Positions 43,201-54,193 of a stretch of 64,000 bases of DNA are shown here, one piece after another. Position 1 is the stretch's first letter; every line of letters begins with the position of its first letter. The DNA comes from Darksidea phi (taxonomy: Eukaryota > Ascomycota > Dothideomycetes > Pleosporales > Lentitheciaceae): contig JASJFT010000007.1 of NCBI GenBank assembly GCA_030770425.1, positions 438,245-502,244 on the forward strand, given 5' to 3'. Position numbers and translations under genes: made by a program. The notes beneath the pieces were generated by a model. The model did not search any database. It saw only the letters and a list, made by a program, of their open reading frames with translations, and had not been told where the DNA came from.

Positions 43201-45199
43201 GACCCTGGAGTCTGCGGGACTACGTTGCATACCTCGGGAATATGCTGGGGGACGGTCTCATCAAATCTAACTATGGAATCACTGTCTGGTGCGGGCCGGT
43301 TTGTATCACTGTCTCCAGGAGATGCGTTTTGGAGGCTTTTGCGTGCGGGAAGCGTGGAAGCTAACTCATGTCCGAGCTCGTCTGCCAATGTGTTGCCTGG
43401 CGTTATCATTTCCCCTCTTAAGTCACTTAGATTACATTCTGAGCAAGTGAGCAGGTACTCTGATGCACTGTTAGTTTTTGTTGTCTTAAGGAATGCGATT
43501 TTCCTTACTAGATCCAATAACAACAAACCACAAGTGAGGAACATACATGTTGCCATTTAGAGACTTTCGCGACCCTGTGCAGAATGTAGGAGAGCATTCG
43601 CGGCTCATAGTTGGCTCATGGGGATACAAGGTCTGCAGCATGGTCCAGAGTGGGTATCCTTGGTCGGAAACGTTATTTCGGATTATATGCCGGAATGCCA
43701 GGTAGGGAAAGCAGATAAACGTAACTGAGAGGCCGGATTCGCTCAAACCTGTTGCCGTAGTGCCTTTGCACTGTAAGACGGTCCCTGGCTCGATACGATA
43801 TCCGCTAAAGAACTTGGTACGATATGTAGTTCTAATACGGTCGAAGAGCTTTAGAATCAGATACTTCATCTCATCGCGAAGTCCTGGAGCATTGACAGCA
43901 AAGTCCTGCATGCAATTAGTTCGTCAAAGCCAAATAAGGTAATTCTGTAATCTTTGGACCTCACCTCAAACTCTCGGAGATCCATATCGTCTCTCTGCAG
44001 ATGTCTGGGCTTATCAGTACTGCATTGTACAACTATCAATTTTACCATCAAATGACTTACAGCCACTTATACTGACACTTCTCTTTACCTTCCTTCCTCG
44101 CCGGGTTGTGAGAATACGACAATTTCATTGCGAATTGTCCATCGCGGTTTTTGAATTGCTTCGAATCAGTGATATTGCAGATATGTACCAGCGGGGCCAT
44201 GTTTAGACCATGATGAACGGGCCATTGCCTCTGTAGAGCTTCCAGTAGCCTTGAGTGAAGGGCTGTATAAGTACGACGTACCGGAACAACGAAGGCTAGT
44301 CCGTTCTGCTCCGTAAGACGATGTTGGGCGTCCCTTTCTTTTTGATCAGGAACCTGTTGCATTGCTTGGAGAGCTGGGGGATAAGTGGATGGCCAATTAT
44401 CGGAGCGATATTGCACAAAGCTAGAAGCAGTTGTCTGGTTGTTGTGTCTGCGCTCCTGTGCTTTTGGACTTCTAATGTACTGTGAGGATGCGCGGGATGC
44501 GGCAATGGGAGGTTGGTCCCTGCCAATGGAATTCTCACGCTGGTCATCTCCGGAAGGGCATTTTTTGTTTTCTGCTGTGGGATGTGTGGCCGAAATAGAT
44601 TCGTCGCTTGCATTCGGGGGTAGTTGATCATTGATCCTTTGGTCTCCGGTGCCGCCGCCATAGCTCCAGCTCGAGTCATTATCAGAGACGTATTCATCCC
44701 GCAATCTGTCGTTGTATAATGGGACGGCCGAGAGAGTGTCAGTCGTTACACTTTCTTCCACAAGGTTTGATTCAGTAGCTGCTTCTGTTGCCTTTCCTTT
44801 GCCTTTCATTCGAGAGTTTGGCTTGGCATGGGGGGTTTGATCACCCTCGTGTTTGAACATGTTCCCTTCAATTTTAGCGCTGGCCATAGGTTCTTTCTGG
44901 GATATGCTAGCAGAAACGTAGTCGTACGGATCGTATACCCGCTGCCCAATACGGTCGTTTGGGTCTGGCGTAGGGTGAGCGCTAACATCGTTATCAGAAC
45001 CTGCGTTAGAAGACATCGATTCCGTCTCAATATTCGACTGTGCCGTTAACGGCTGAGGTTTGGGGGTGCGGGGCATGAACAGACGGAGCCTTGCATTGCA
45101 ATTTTTAGGGCAGACGAGGGGATTAGCCAAGCAACCTATATGCACGATTACGTGAGAAGAAGTCATATTAGCTATATATGTAATATAATTTTGTGCCAT
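40214..45199 (-). CDS. CorA-like membrane protein, large
   Basis: Seven exons (45199-44061, 44004-43965, 43905-43509, 43459-42072, 41919-41125, 41048-40681, 40544-40214) encode up to about 1485 residues. The long Ser/Pro/Asn-rich N-terminus is probably disordered and the start codon is uncertain (45199, or a later in-frame ATG). WLHLQRDDMDLREFE and VTFICFPYLAFRH belong to the conserved fungal N-terminal module of this family. The C-terminus has a coiled-coil stretch, then TTIFLPLSFVTSFFGMN and FFWAIAVPVTAGIVGF, the two membrane helices with the GMN signature of CorA-type magnesium channels. Role as a true Mg channel is unproven for such large fungal members. Introns of 152, 76 and 136 nt are long for this window. 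Confidence 0.85.
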
Positions 45200-45365
45200 G
45201 AGAGCAAGTCAAAATCGGAAGGGGATTATTCTATGAGCGTAGTCTATCTCTCTTCCCTCCTGGTACATAAGACAAACAGCCAAGAAAACTCAAACCCAGC
45301 CTAGTATAATCTATCCTTCCACACCCACCCACCGTCGAACCCCCAACACCCAAAAAGAGAAAACA
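45200..45365. promoter_or_regulatory. Short divergent promoter, CorA-like / glyoxalase-like genes
   Basis: Only about 165 bp separate the two start codons if the upstream-most CorA-like ATG is used. A later CorA-like start would lengthen it. The glyoxalase side has a C-rich tract just before its ATG. Confidence 0.4.
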
Positions 45366-46271
45366 ATGTCCCAACCCACCCTCGACCATCTAATCCTCTT
45401 CCTTCCCCCCTCCCCAACAATCAATAATGCCCCCCTCATCCCCTCCTTCTTCACCAAAAACTTCACAATAACCCCCGGCGGCACCCACGCAGACAATCTA
45501 ACAGCCAACGAGCTCATCATCCTAGCAGACGGCTGCTACATCGAATTGATCTGCTTCCTGTCCTCTCCCAATCCCGCATCTACCGCCGCCGCAGATGCAA
45601 TCGCAGATGCAACCGCACAGGTAACCGCAATCCAAAACCACTGGTGGGGTCCTTCCCCCCACCGTAAAGGCTGGACAGACTGGTGCCTGACCACCCCCTC
45701 AACAACCCCTCCATCCACGCACCCCTCCACACACGCACCCCCCATTGCCGGCGCGCGGAAGCGCCCAGACGGTCTCCAAGTAAAATGGACCGTTACCTTC
45801 CCTTCCGGCGAAAACGGCGGGCAAAAAAGTAGAGGAAAAGTGCCGTTTTACTGCCACGACGTCACGCCGCGCGCGTACCGCGTTCCTATTACGGACACTT
45901 CGACGCGGCATGCGTGTGGTGCGGTGGGGGTGCAGCAACTCTCTGTTATCGTTGACGGTCGGGATGCGCTTGAGGAAATGAGGGGGGTTTATGCGATGTT
46001 ATTTGGGAGGGAGGGGGTTGTTGGTGAGGGTGGGGATGAGGTGCACTTTGAGGTTGGGAGGGTGCAGGGGGTGCAGGGGGTGGACGGTGGGGCTAGGGTT
46101 TTGCTGAGGTTGGCTAGGGATGAGGGTGAGAGGGAGAAGGTTGGGGAGAGGGGGTTTTGGTTTGGAGATGTTGTGCTTGCGGCGAAGGCGGAGGGAGAAA
46201 GGGAGGTTGGGAAGAGGGAGAGGATTGATGGGGAGGACGATGTGGGAGGATTGTGGGTGGAGTACGTTTGA
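45366..46271 (+). CDS. Glyoxalase-like domain protein
   Basis: A single exon of 301 residues. The start region LDHLILFLPP followed by TITPGGTHADNLTANELIILADGCYIELICF is the conserved N-terminal half of the fungal glyoxalase-like (Glyoxalase_3, VOC superfamily) family. WWGPSPHRKGWTDWCLTT and VPFYCHDVTPRAYRVP continue it. VOC proteins usually bind a divalent metal and act on small substrates; the substrate here is unknown. The C-terminal third is charged and low in complexity (GEREKVGERG). The coding strand is C-rich in the first 500 bases and G-rich in the last 300, an abrupt skew change within one frame. Confidence 0.85.
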   Translation: MSQPTLDHLILFLPPSPTINNAPLIPSFFTKNFTITPGGTHADNLTANELIILADGCYIELICFLSSPNPASTAAADAIADATAQVTAIQNHWWGPSPHRKGWTDWCLTTPSTTPPSTHPSTHAPPIAGARKRPDGLQVKWTVTFPSGENGGQKSRGKVPFYCHDVTPRAYRVPITDTSTRHACGAVGVQQLSVIVDGRDALEEMRGVYAMLFGREGVVGEGGDEVHFEVGRVQGVQGVDGGARVLLRLARDEGEREKVGERGFWFGDVVLAAKAEGEREVGKRERIDGEDDVGGLWVEYV

Positions 46272-46493
46272 TATGGCTATATTTGTACAAAGTTCCCCAC
46301 AATGGCGTCGAAACTGTTCGTCGCAAGCCCTCATCGACTATTTATAAATACAACTCGTTCATCGTCGGTCCTACATCGAGTACTCATACAACATCGTATG
46401 CATCCAACACAGATATTCGGATCCTGTAAATCACCACTTAATGAAGCTTACTCCGTCCCCTTCAGCGCCTCAATATCATCGATCTATACCACA

Positions 46494-48107
46494 TTAGCAC
46501 GTCATCTTTCCCACTATCCTTCGATAACTTACCTCCTTAACCGCCTCGGTCGTCAGCACAAACGGCCCATCATCGTCCACACAAACACTATCCTCAATCC
46601 TCATGCCAATTCCCCTCGCCCATGCAGGCCATCTCTCATCGTCCGGAACATAAATCCCCGGCTCAACTGTAATACACATGCCTTGTTCAAACGGGCGATT
46701 CCTTGGCAAACCGGGACTGTCGTGTACGTCGAGGCCAACATAGTGGCCGACGTGGTGCGGGAACAGGGTCTGGATGGCATCGCTAGACATGTCGAAGCCG
46801 AGATCTGCAAGGCCGTCTGTGAGGGTGCGGGAGGCGATTTTGTGCAGTTTGTCGAGGGAGAGTGTCGAGGAGGCGGAGCAGAGGGAGACGCAGCTTCGTT
46901 GGACGTTAAGGAGGGTTTTATAAAGGTCTTTTTGCGCGGGGCTGAAGGTGCCATTTACGGGCCATGTGCGCGATATGTCTGTTATGTAGCCACCGTATTC
47001 CGCGCCCGCGTCTACTAGGACGAGTTCGTCGGGCTTGAGCTGCATGTCGTTCGTGACGTAGTGGATCGTGTTCGCGTTGATGCCGCCTGCGACGACTGGG
47101 ACATATGCCGGGCCATCGCAGCCATCTTGCTTGAACCAGTAGTCCAGGAAGGAGTCGAGATCCTTCTCTGTGGTAAAGGTTTGGCGCATGGCGTCTGTAA
47201 TGGCTCGACCAGAGTGTTGCCCAACTTTCCGCATGTTTCTTATTTCCGCCTCGCTCTTGATCACCCGCAGCTCGTTCAAAAAAGGTCGAAGGGGCTTGAT
47301 GCTCGCTTTCGAGTCCCGGAAAACGTTCATTATGCCGCCTGTCCTCGCGGGTTCGGCACCAGAGAGATATCGTGACAGGATGTTCCTCGATACCATATTG
47401 TTCGGCAGATCCGTGTACACTTCCTTCGCTCGTTTTATCACCTCTGGCAATATCTTGGGGAGCTCGTTCACGTCGCCTGGTGTGTCCGCGTTGAAGACAT
47501 CCTCGGCCGCCTGCACGCCCGACCGCGCGCCTTCCCAGAGCTCGGCTTGTGAGTCTTTCGGCCGCACGTAGAGATGGAAGTTGTGTTCGTTGTCGTCGAT
47601 CTTTTCTAATCATCGTCAATGCGCGTCTCGGATGGGGTGGCGTGAGGCGTACCTATTATCGCAAGCGCATTGGGTTCGTTGAATCCTGCTCCGTTCAGCT
47701 CCTATAACAATCCGTAGTCGCAATTGATATACCGGTCAGGTAGAAAAAGTCAGGATCCTGGTGGAACTTGTAGAATACAGCTCCAGAGCGGTACTTGACA
47801 TCGGAAGCAGCAAGGATAGCGATCGAGTTCGGCGGGAGAGCTTTGGCGAGCTTGACGCGTCGGTCGTAGTATTCTTGCGCGGTGATGCCGGGTGTAACTA
47901 CGCCGTGTCAATACATTATAAGACGCGTAGGGGTCATGTAGTCCTACTTTCACCGGCTTGTAGCAGATGCGGATGCGTCTCATGGAGCGGCTGCCCGAAT
48001 CGCAATTCGGCTGCCGACACGCTCAGTGGCCTCCTCGCACGCATGGAGGGAACACCGCGCCATCGCGACCGCGCGAAGGGTCTAAGTAATCGGGAAGAAG
48101 AAGCCAT
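46494..48107 (-). CDS. ICP55: Mitochondrial intermediate-cleaving aminopeptidase ICP55
   Basis: Four exons (48107-47954, 47897-47733, 47685-47653, 47605-46494) encode about 487 residues; the three introns are 56, 47 and 47 nt. The N-terminus MASSSRLLRPFARSRWRGV is Arg/Ser-rich, as in a mitochondrial presequence. HETHPHLL, PGITAQEYYDRR and DVKYRSGAVFYKFHQDPDFFYLTG are conserved in ICP55. The M24 metal site is visible: D and D in VDAGAEYGGYITDISRTW, H in HHVGHYVGLDVHD, E in TVEPGIY and E in RIEDSV. In yeast, Icp55 removes one residue after MPP cleavage and stabilises matrix proteins. It is divergent from a SIRT5-type sirtuin over a 292-bp shared region. Confidence 0.93.
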
Positions 48108-48399
48108 GATACTACACGTATGGAATGGAAGCAAGCTCAAGCCGTGCCCATGCGCGGAAGAGGATCCCTTCCTTATCGATTGCGCAGGGAAAGGTAACAG
48201 TTCCCCGTAGCCACCCTGACGTCGTGGCACCGCACACTCAGCACCGTCACCGTACCCCCGCTTCCTTACCCCTGCTTCGTTCCTGCTGCCTAATGAAGAG
48301 CACATACATGACTACTCTACCGCAGCCACGCTCCCCGGCCTCGACTCAAACCCTCGACGTTACGCCACGGCCGCCCGTCTCGCACGCTTCTCCCGCGCA
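48108..48399. promoter_or_regulatory. Divergent promoter, ICP55 / sirtuin genes
   Basis: A 292-bp shared region between two start codons for proteins that probably both work in mitochondria. No TATA box is evident. Confidence 0.45.
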
Positions 48400-49406
48400 A
48401 TGGCCACGACCGCCCGACCCAGCGTAGTCCCGCAGCAAGACCTCGAGAGCTTCCAGGAGCATCTGAACAAGTCGACGAGGATACTAGCTCTGGTAGGAGC
48501 TGGTCTGTCTGCTTCTTCGGGCCTACCCACGTTTAGAGGAGCGGGTGGTTTGTGGCGGACTCACGATGCTACGCAATTAGCTACACCCGAGGCCTGGGCG
48601 CGGGATCCAGGGCTGGTCTGGCAGTTTTACAACTATAGACGGCACATGGCGCTCAAAGCGAAGCCCAATCCCGCTCACTATGCGCTCGCCGAGCTGGCCA
48701 GGCAGAAGAAGGACTTCATCACGTTGAGCCAGAACGTCGACGGTATGCAACCCACCCCCACCTTACCTCCCATCACTGACACGACTACCCACCAGGCCTC
48801 TCCCCACGCGCCAGACACCCCGAAGACCAGCTCAAGCTCCTTCACGGCTCCCTCTTCGACGTCAAATGCTCGGACTTCTTCTGCAACTACCAAGAATCAG
48901 CCAATTACACCGACCCCATCGTCCCCGCCCTTGCCATCCCCACTGACGAGTCAGACCCCACGACCACCACTGCCCTTACACAACGCGAACTCGACGTCTC
49001 CGATGTAAACGTCGACCTCCCTGAACTCGACCTCAGTCACCTTCCCAAGTGCCCAAAATGCACGCGCGGACTACTTAGACCTGGTGTGGTATGGTTCGGC
49101 GAGCGATTACCTGAGAAGGTCATGGAGGATATCGAACATTGGATGAAGGTACCCGAGAAGATTGATCTCATTATGGTGATCGGGACGAGTGCAACAGTGT
49201 ATCCCGCCGCGGGCTATGTAGACTATGCGAGGGCCAAAGGGGCGCGGGTCGCCATCGTCAACATGGACAAGAAGGACGTGCCGGCTAGTGGGCTGAACAA
49301 GGGCGACTGGTTCTTTGAGGGCGATGCGGCGCAGATTATGCCTGAGATTCTTAAGAGCGTTATTGGCGAGTTGAAGGAGATGCCTGATGCTGCGGCGGGG
49401 TCATGA
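48400..49406 (+). CDS. SIRT5-type NAD-dependent protein deacylase
   Basis: Two exons (48400-48742, 48796-49406) with a 53-nt intron encode about 317 residues. Rossmann-fold NAD motifs are GAGLSASSGLPTFRG and LSQNVDG; the catalytic histidine is in LLHGSLFD. Zinc ligands are CSDFFC and CPKC. The FYNYRR stretch carries the Y-x-x-R arrangement that in human SIRT5 selects malonyl-, succinyl- and glutaryl-lysine over acetyl-lysine. The later blocks PGVVWFGERLP and VIGTSATVYPAAGY are typical of the class. The intron falls between NVDG and LSPRAR, and the frame is restored exactly. A mitochondrial presequence is not obvious at this start, so localisation is open. Confidence 0.92.
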
Positions 49407-49659
49407 TGGCCAGTGACGGAACGAATAGCGGGGAGTTCATTGGTTTCGGCTAAATTGGGTTCTGAAAGATCTTGTACAAGAAACTCGACGATAATGGTAC
49501 AGGACTCGGTAATACTAGCATGCCCAAATAGTCTGATATACATTAGCGCTATGCTACATAGTTGTTTCGCGATATGTCATCCATAGGTATTACGCATGCG
49601 TCCAAGAACACACTCCCTACCCCAAACGCCTAGCAATGCACACACTACGCACACAGCCA

Positions 49660-51320
49660 TCAATACCTCCTCTTAATACTAGGCTTAACCCAATGCGGTC
49701 CATCCTCACACCTATGCTGATGCTTATACCTCCTAATCTTATCAATATCCCACCCAGTCGTAAACGACGCATGCACCCCCTCAAACACGCCATGCTTCCC
49801 CTTATCCGGAACCTTACGATGACCCAGACGAATTGAGCGAGACATGTGACAGTGCTGCCCATGGAACGTCCACTGATAACACGCCGTCTCCTCCTCGCAC
49901 GCCTCCGCGCAGGCATGAAGATCCGTATGCGCGCCATGATGATCCGGCGGCGCGAAGCCATCCCAGTCCGCAGCATCCCAGTCAAGCCGGCGTGTAAGTC
50001 GACCCAAGTTGGTGAAATCGATTAGATCGGCGTATAGTAGGGCGCGTTTTGAGCGATCTCTCTTCATTTCCCACTGCCACAGCTTTTCCATTTCCGCGGG
50101 CGGCGTCTTGTGCAGACCGATGACGGGCTCGCACCAGTATCTCTTGCCGCTGCCAAAGGGCGTGCCGGCGAGGCTGTGCGGGTTGAACATGGGCCAAAGG
50201 CCTGAGAGGGAGACGGCTGCTTTGTCGTGGAGGGCCCAGCCTAGGATGCTGTCGCCGCAGCAGTCGGTGCGGATGTCTTGCTTGTATTCCTCTGAGAGGC
50301 GGGGGCCTTTGATGCCGAGGGAGTTCTTTTGCCGGTCTACGAGGCGATGTGCGGCGGCGTGAGAGAGGATGTAGCCGGGGCCGTTGTAGGCGTACCAGAT
50401 GGGGTCTTTTGAATCCGGGGGTTTGCGACCGGGAGACGGTGAGCCGAAGTAGTAGGGCAGCGTGTGGTCGTAGTTTTCTAGGAGGCGGAACACGTTGTCC
50501 CAGAATATGTAAGTGTCTAGTCCGAGGAAGATGAACCATTCCGCAGCCGGTCTTTGCTCGACTGCGTATTCAACGCCAGGTAGAAACTTGTACTTGTCGA
50601 CTTTCCACACTTCATGACTCTGTTCGAGGTGTTTTCCGGAAGACTTCTTTTGCGTATCGTAGATGGCATAGTCGTCTTCTTTCAGATACGTTTCTGCCGG
50701 AAGCGAGGCGAGAACATCGATAGCTTGATGGTTCGAATCGCCGTACGTATAATTCTTATCCGAGACGACGAGCAAATTATCAATGCATCTGACTACACTG
50801 GCCAGCTGCGCTTTCGTTCGCCTCGGATCATCTGCTACACTAACCTGCAACACGACCTGGATCTTCCTCAACAGCTCCTTTGGAAAATTGTCGCATCCCA
50901 CCTCTTCCTCCCCACTCTTCTCATACGCCCTGAACCTTGTCGGCGTGTCCCAATGCCACCAATCCTTCCCTTTCTTGTCCTGTGCCTCGAGCCCATGCGG
51001 CGTTGTCGGGTACGGCTCGGGATGGAATGACTTTGGTGGGAAGACGATAGCTGGTAGTGCCTTAAACGTGTGTCGGTTGAAGAGGAAGTGGTATTCGAGA
51101 ATAGCGAGGAACGACACTGCGATACATAGAAAGAATGTCCAGCGACGTAGGTCAGAGACCTAGAGGTGGAGTGTAAAGTTAGTAATGCCATAATAAAGGT
51201 GTATCGGTAGCCATTATCTCTTGTAGTAGCGTTGGGGTGTTGCGATAGATGACGCAATTTTGCACATCTGGCTCGGACTGCAGAGTTACCTACAGCAATA
51301 CGACGCGGTCGGACGAGCAT
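49660..51320 (-). CDS. Type II membrane glycosyltransferase, GT31-like, with Apple-like tail
   Basis: Two exons (51320-51294, 51159-49660) encode about 508 residues. Nine residues (MLVRPRRIA) precede a 134-nt intron; the second exon opens with VSDLRRWTFFLCIAVSFLAI, a single N-terminal membrane anchor. The luminal domain has AAEWFIFLGLDTYIFWDN, where the LDTYI stretch is the DxD-like metal/nucleotide-sugar site, and GPGYILSHAAA, both typical of fungal GT31-like (beta-galactosyltransferase-type) proteins. The C-terminal DLHACAEACEEETACYQW and HCHMSRSIRLG resemble a PAN/Apple module. It probably works in Golgi glycosylation; the exact acceptor is unknown. The unusually long first intron is the least certain part. 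Confidence 0.85.
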
Positions 51321-53500
51321 CGTGATTCGCCGAATTCAGAGGGAAAGATAGGCACGTCGCCCGGTCATGTCATGTTGAAAGGTATAGACGAAGTCCTCAG
51401 TTTTCCCCCTCCCATGAAGTTGAGAAGAGAAACCAAGAATATGTGGCGCAATTGAGGACAGTGCTATGACGCGTCGTTAGTGTATACTTTTGACCCACCG
51501 TGCATGTCGTCTTTCTGCGCTAGGGAATGCTAGCCGTCGCGGCGCGACAGATAGACCAATGGTATGGCTAGCATAGCCGATCTCCCGACTTTGCGTTGAG
51601 GACGATCATTCCGAAGGACCCATCCCGCAGGATATGAGGAGTACCGAGATAGAAGCGGGAGGGAATGTGGGGATTCGTAACCAAGGTAGAGATTATTGAA
51701 CGTTTGTGGATGCTAAAATCCCTGTTGGGACTGACAGACCTACAACCACGAAAAGAAAAAAAAGACGATATGAACCCTATTAATTATAGAGTAAGGATGA
51801 GCAAAGAAAAGGTCGTAGGGTCCATCGGGGAGAAGGAGATTCGTCGTTCGAAATCGAAACGGAGATTTGAACGAATCGGCTCTGGTACCTGAGCTGGGTC
51901 GTATTGGTTCCCAAATGTATCAATCTTCCGTGGTTATACGTGAAGGCGATGTGAGAAATACGGACGCTACTCAGATGTCGGATCAAGGTGGTCAACAAGA
52001 GACCTACTACTAGCAGAGGCGCAGCCGACAGGATCGAAGCACACCGCCACTGAGTAAAGGGGAATAAAAGGGAGTGATACTATATCCCTCCTTGTATATT
52101 AAATGGAAGAGACATCTAGAGGCTAAAAGCTAGGAAGGCGGAGACATCAATTATGCAGATAGAAGGGAGTTAGCCTACTAAGTCAATAAAGTCGTGGCAT
52201 GAAACGCGCGATCGATCATCCACCAGAAACAGAGAACTGTTGACAAGGAATGCGAGCACATTTGCTAACGGTTTGAAGCAGGCCGCCACCTCATCGTCTT
52301 CTCATACGTGAACAAATCTGGGTTAGCACGTCTAATACAGCTTCAACGACGGCTTATCAGCGTTGTCTAATGCCACGCTCAGGCTGCCTAGTAACTTCTT
52401 TACACAGTACCGCTCAAGCGAAAGAGGTGAGGGGTCAAATCTCTCAGTTGCCGCATCAGCAGCATAGAAAGCACATCTTACGCGCTCCACTTCCCCCAAT
52501 AAACCGACAAACACCTCAGGACAAACAACAAAGCCGTACAAAATCTTAGAGGTGCATTTGGACTACTTAGCTCCATTTTAAGCGAAATGTGACTCGAGTA
52601 CGACGATAAATTCGACTACTGTATCGTCCAGCACGACTTCTCTGTTCACTAGCTTGATGACAAATATCCCATCACTGCGACAAAAAGAGAACGCGACACA
52701 CAGTAGAAGAATACATATACCTTATATTATAGTAAGATTGTAAACAGTGTGGGCTACTGACATGCTCTCTAGCGCCAGTGCGATGGTTAGGATAAGGGCA
52801 CTCGTCGCATCGCTAGAAAGCAAATTAGATCTGCCGGGGAGCTGCTTCATAAGATTACTGTGATGATTAAGGTGCTAAGAGGAAAGAAGATGTACTTGAA
52901 GAGTGTATGCGGATATCGACGAAGATAGAGAAGAGAGGAGCTATTAACGGAACGCATGATGAAATGTGACAGAACAGGTACGAAAATACGGCGCACTGTG
53001 GTTGGTGGTGAAAGTTGCATCCTTCATTCCATGCGAAGAAGATTTAGGGTGCGGAGGAAGTGGTGGCTGAGTTCATTCTGGATAGTATGATGAGGAGTGA
53101 GGATGTTAAGAGTTGTGGTACTGGGAAGTTACCGTCAAGGTTGGTTTGCAGTGAGGCGTCTAGCAGATTAGACTAATCATTTACAGAGAAGAGGGAGGGC
53201 GGATGAGATCAATATCGTCGTCTGTTTGCATTTGGAGGCTTGATTCTGAGATCCTGAATTGAGAGGGCCAGAGCTCCATTACCGACGGAGAAATCAGAGG
53301 TGTATTTTCCGCGTCGATGACATTAAGGCGGCCTCACGCAATGCTGAAATAGTTCTGTGGTCTTGAATCCTGCCGGTAGATGCGACTATAATTCCCGTCT
53401 GTGCTGGGATGAGTCAGCCCAAGCGGCGCGTCAGAATATAAGCCAGAAGCTCCCCGCAAGCTTGTAGCTACCCACAGCTCACGTACATGATCGCATAGCG
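51321..53500. other. Gene-poor stretch of about 2.2 kb
   Basis: No supported gene, no tRNA-like boxes, and no convincing copy of the TATA/CTAAAA module. Small frames occur on both strands but lack recognisable features. AT content is moderate to high. Confidence 0.45.
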
Positions 53501-53515
53501 ACCCTTACTAACCTC

Positions 53516-54087
53516 GTGCAAATAGTCTCCGACGTCCGCAGCTGCGATTTCCCTGTAACCCTCTCGCGAAGCGGCTCCTACGCTCAATGCTGCGGCACTT
53601 CTGACGTGTGCAATTCCTTCACCTCGTGCTCCGCCAAACACCGTCTTCGCCGAATCAGCGACCGTATCGTGCGACAATGCTCTTTGCAATACGGAAGTGA
53701 TTGTTTCTACAACGGGTGCGCAAGGTGGGGCTTCGTTTTTGGGCTGCTGGGCGACGAGCTTGGGAACGGGAGCATTCATACTGTTGCAGGATATCGGCAG
53801 CGGTAAGGGCTGATAGGTTAGACATGGAGAATTTGGATAGGAAGTGCTGACTGGATTGTAACTCAATTGGTATGCCTACACTCACTGTATCACAGTCTAG
53901 CTCGAACAGTAGCAGTAAAGAGTCAACGGATACGGCGAATTCGCGCTTCGGCACTACTACTGAATCATCGTCACCGACGAGTTCTGGAAAGTCCGCTCCA
54001 ACATATAAGGGTAACGGTGCGACTCCAGCCTTGCAGCCATTGTCGGGGATTGTAGAACTGATAGCAGGGTTCCTTGCCCTCTTATAA
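53516..54087 (+). pseudogene. Relic of a Ser/Thr-rich cell-surface protein gene
   Basis: One frame (SYAQCCGTSDVCNSFTSC) and the next frame (TVFAESATVSCDNALCNTEV, GASFLGCWATSLGTGAF) both read as parts of the same cysteine-containing extracellular domain found in many fungal membrane-anchored surface proteins. The switch between them falls within a few bases near 53640, as expected after a single-base insertion, or a sequencing error. A later frame from 53872 encodes a Ser/Thr-rich stretch ending in a hydrophobic tail (IVELIAGFLALL), like a GPI or membrane anchor, probably joined through an intron with donor GTAAGG near 53802. No convincing N-terminus or signal peptide is seen, so the copy is likely truncated. 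Confidence 0.5.
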
Positions 54088-54193
54088 TAATTTGCCTGTG
54101 GTAGTGTTTTGTTCAAAATTCAAGTGAATTCACTAAACTCTAATTGCAATATAGGCTCTACTAACAGCCCGCTATTATTTATAACCATGTTAA

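Noticed and set aside
46302..47018. 238-codon plus-strand frame
   Set aside because: Antisense to the ICP55 catalytic exon; composition is that of a shadow frame.
49982..50539. 185-codon minus-strand Arg/Pro/His-rich frame
   Set aside because: Shifted-frame shadow of the glycosyltransferase exon.
51321..53500. Search for tRNA genes or further array modules in the gene-poor stretch
   Set aside because: No box B GGTTCRA-type sequence in a tRNA context, and isolated CTAAAA or TATA-like strings lack the module spacing.
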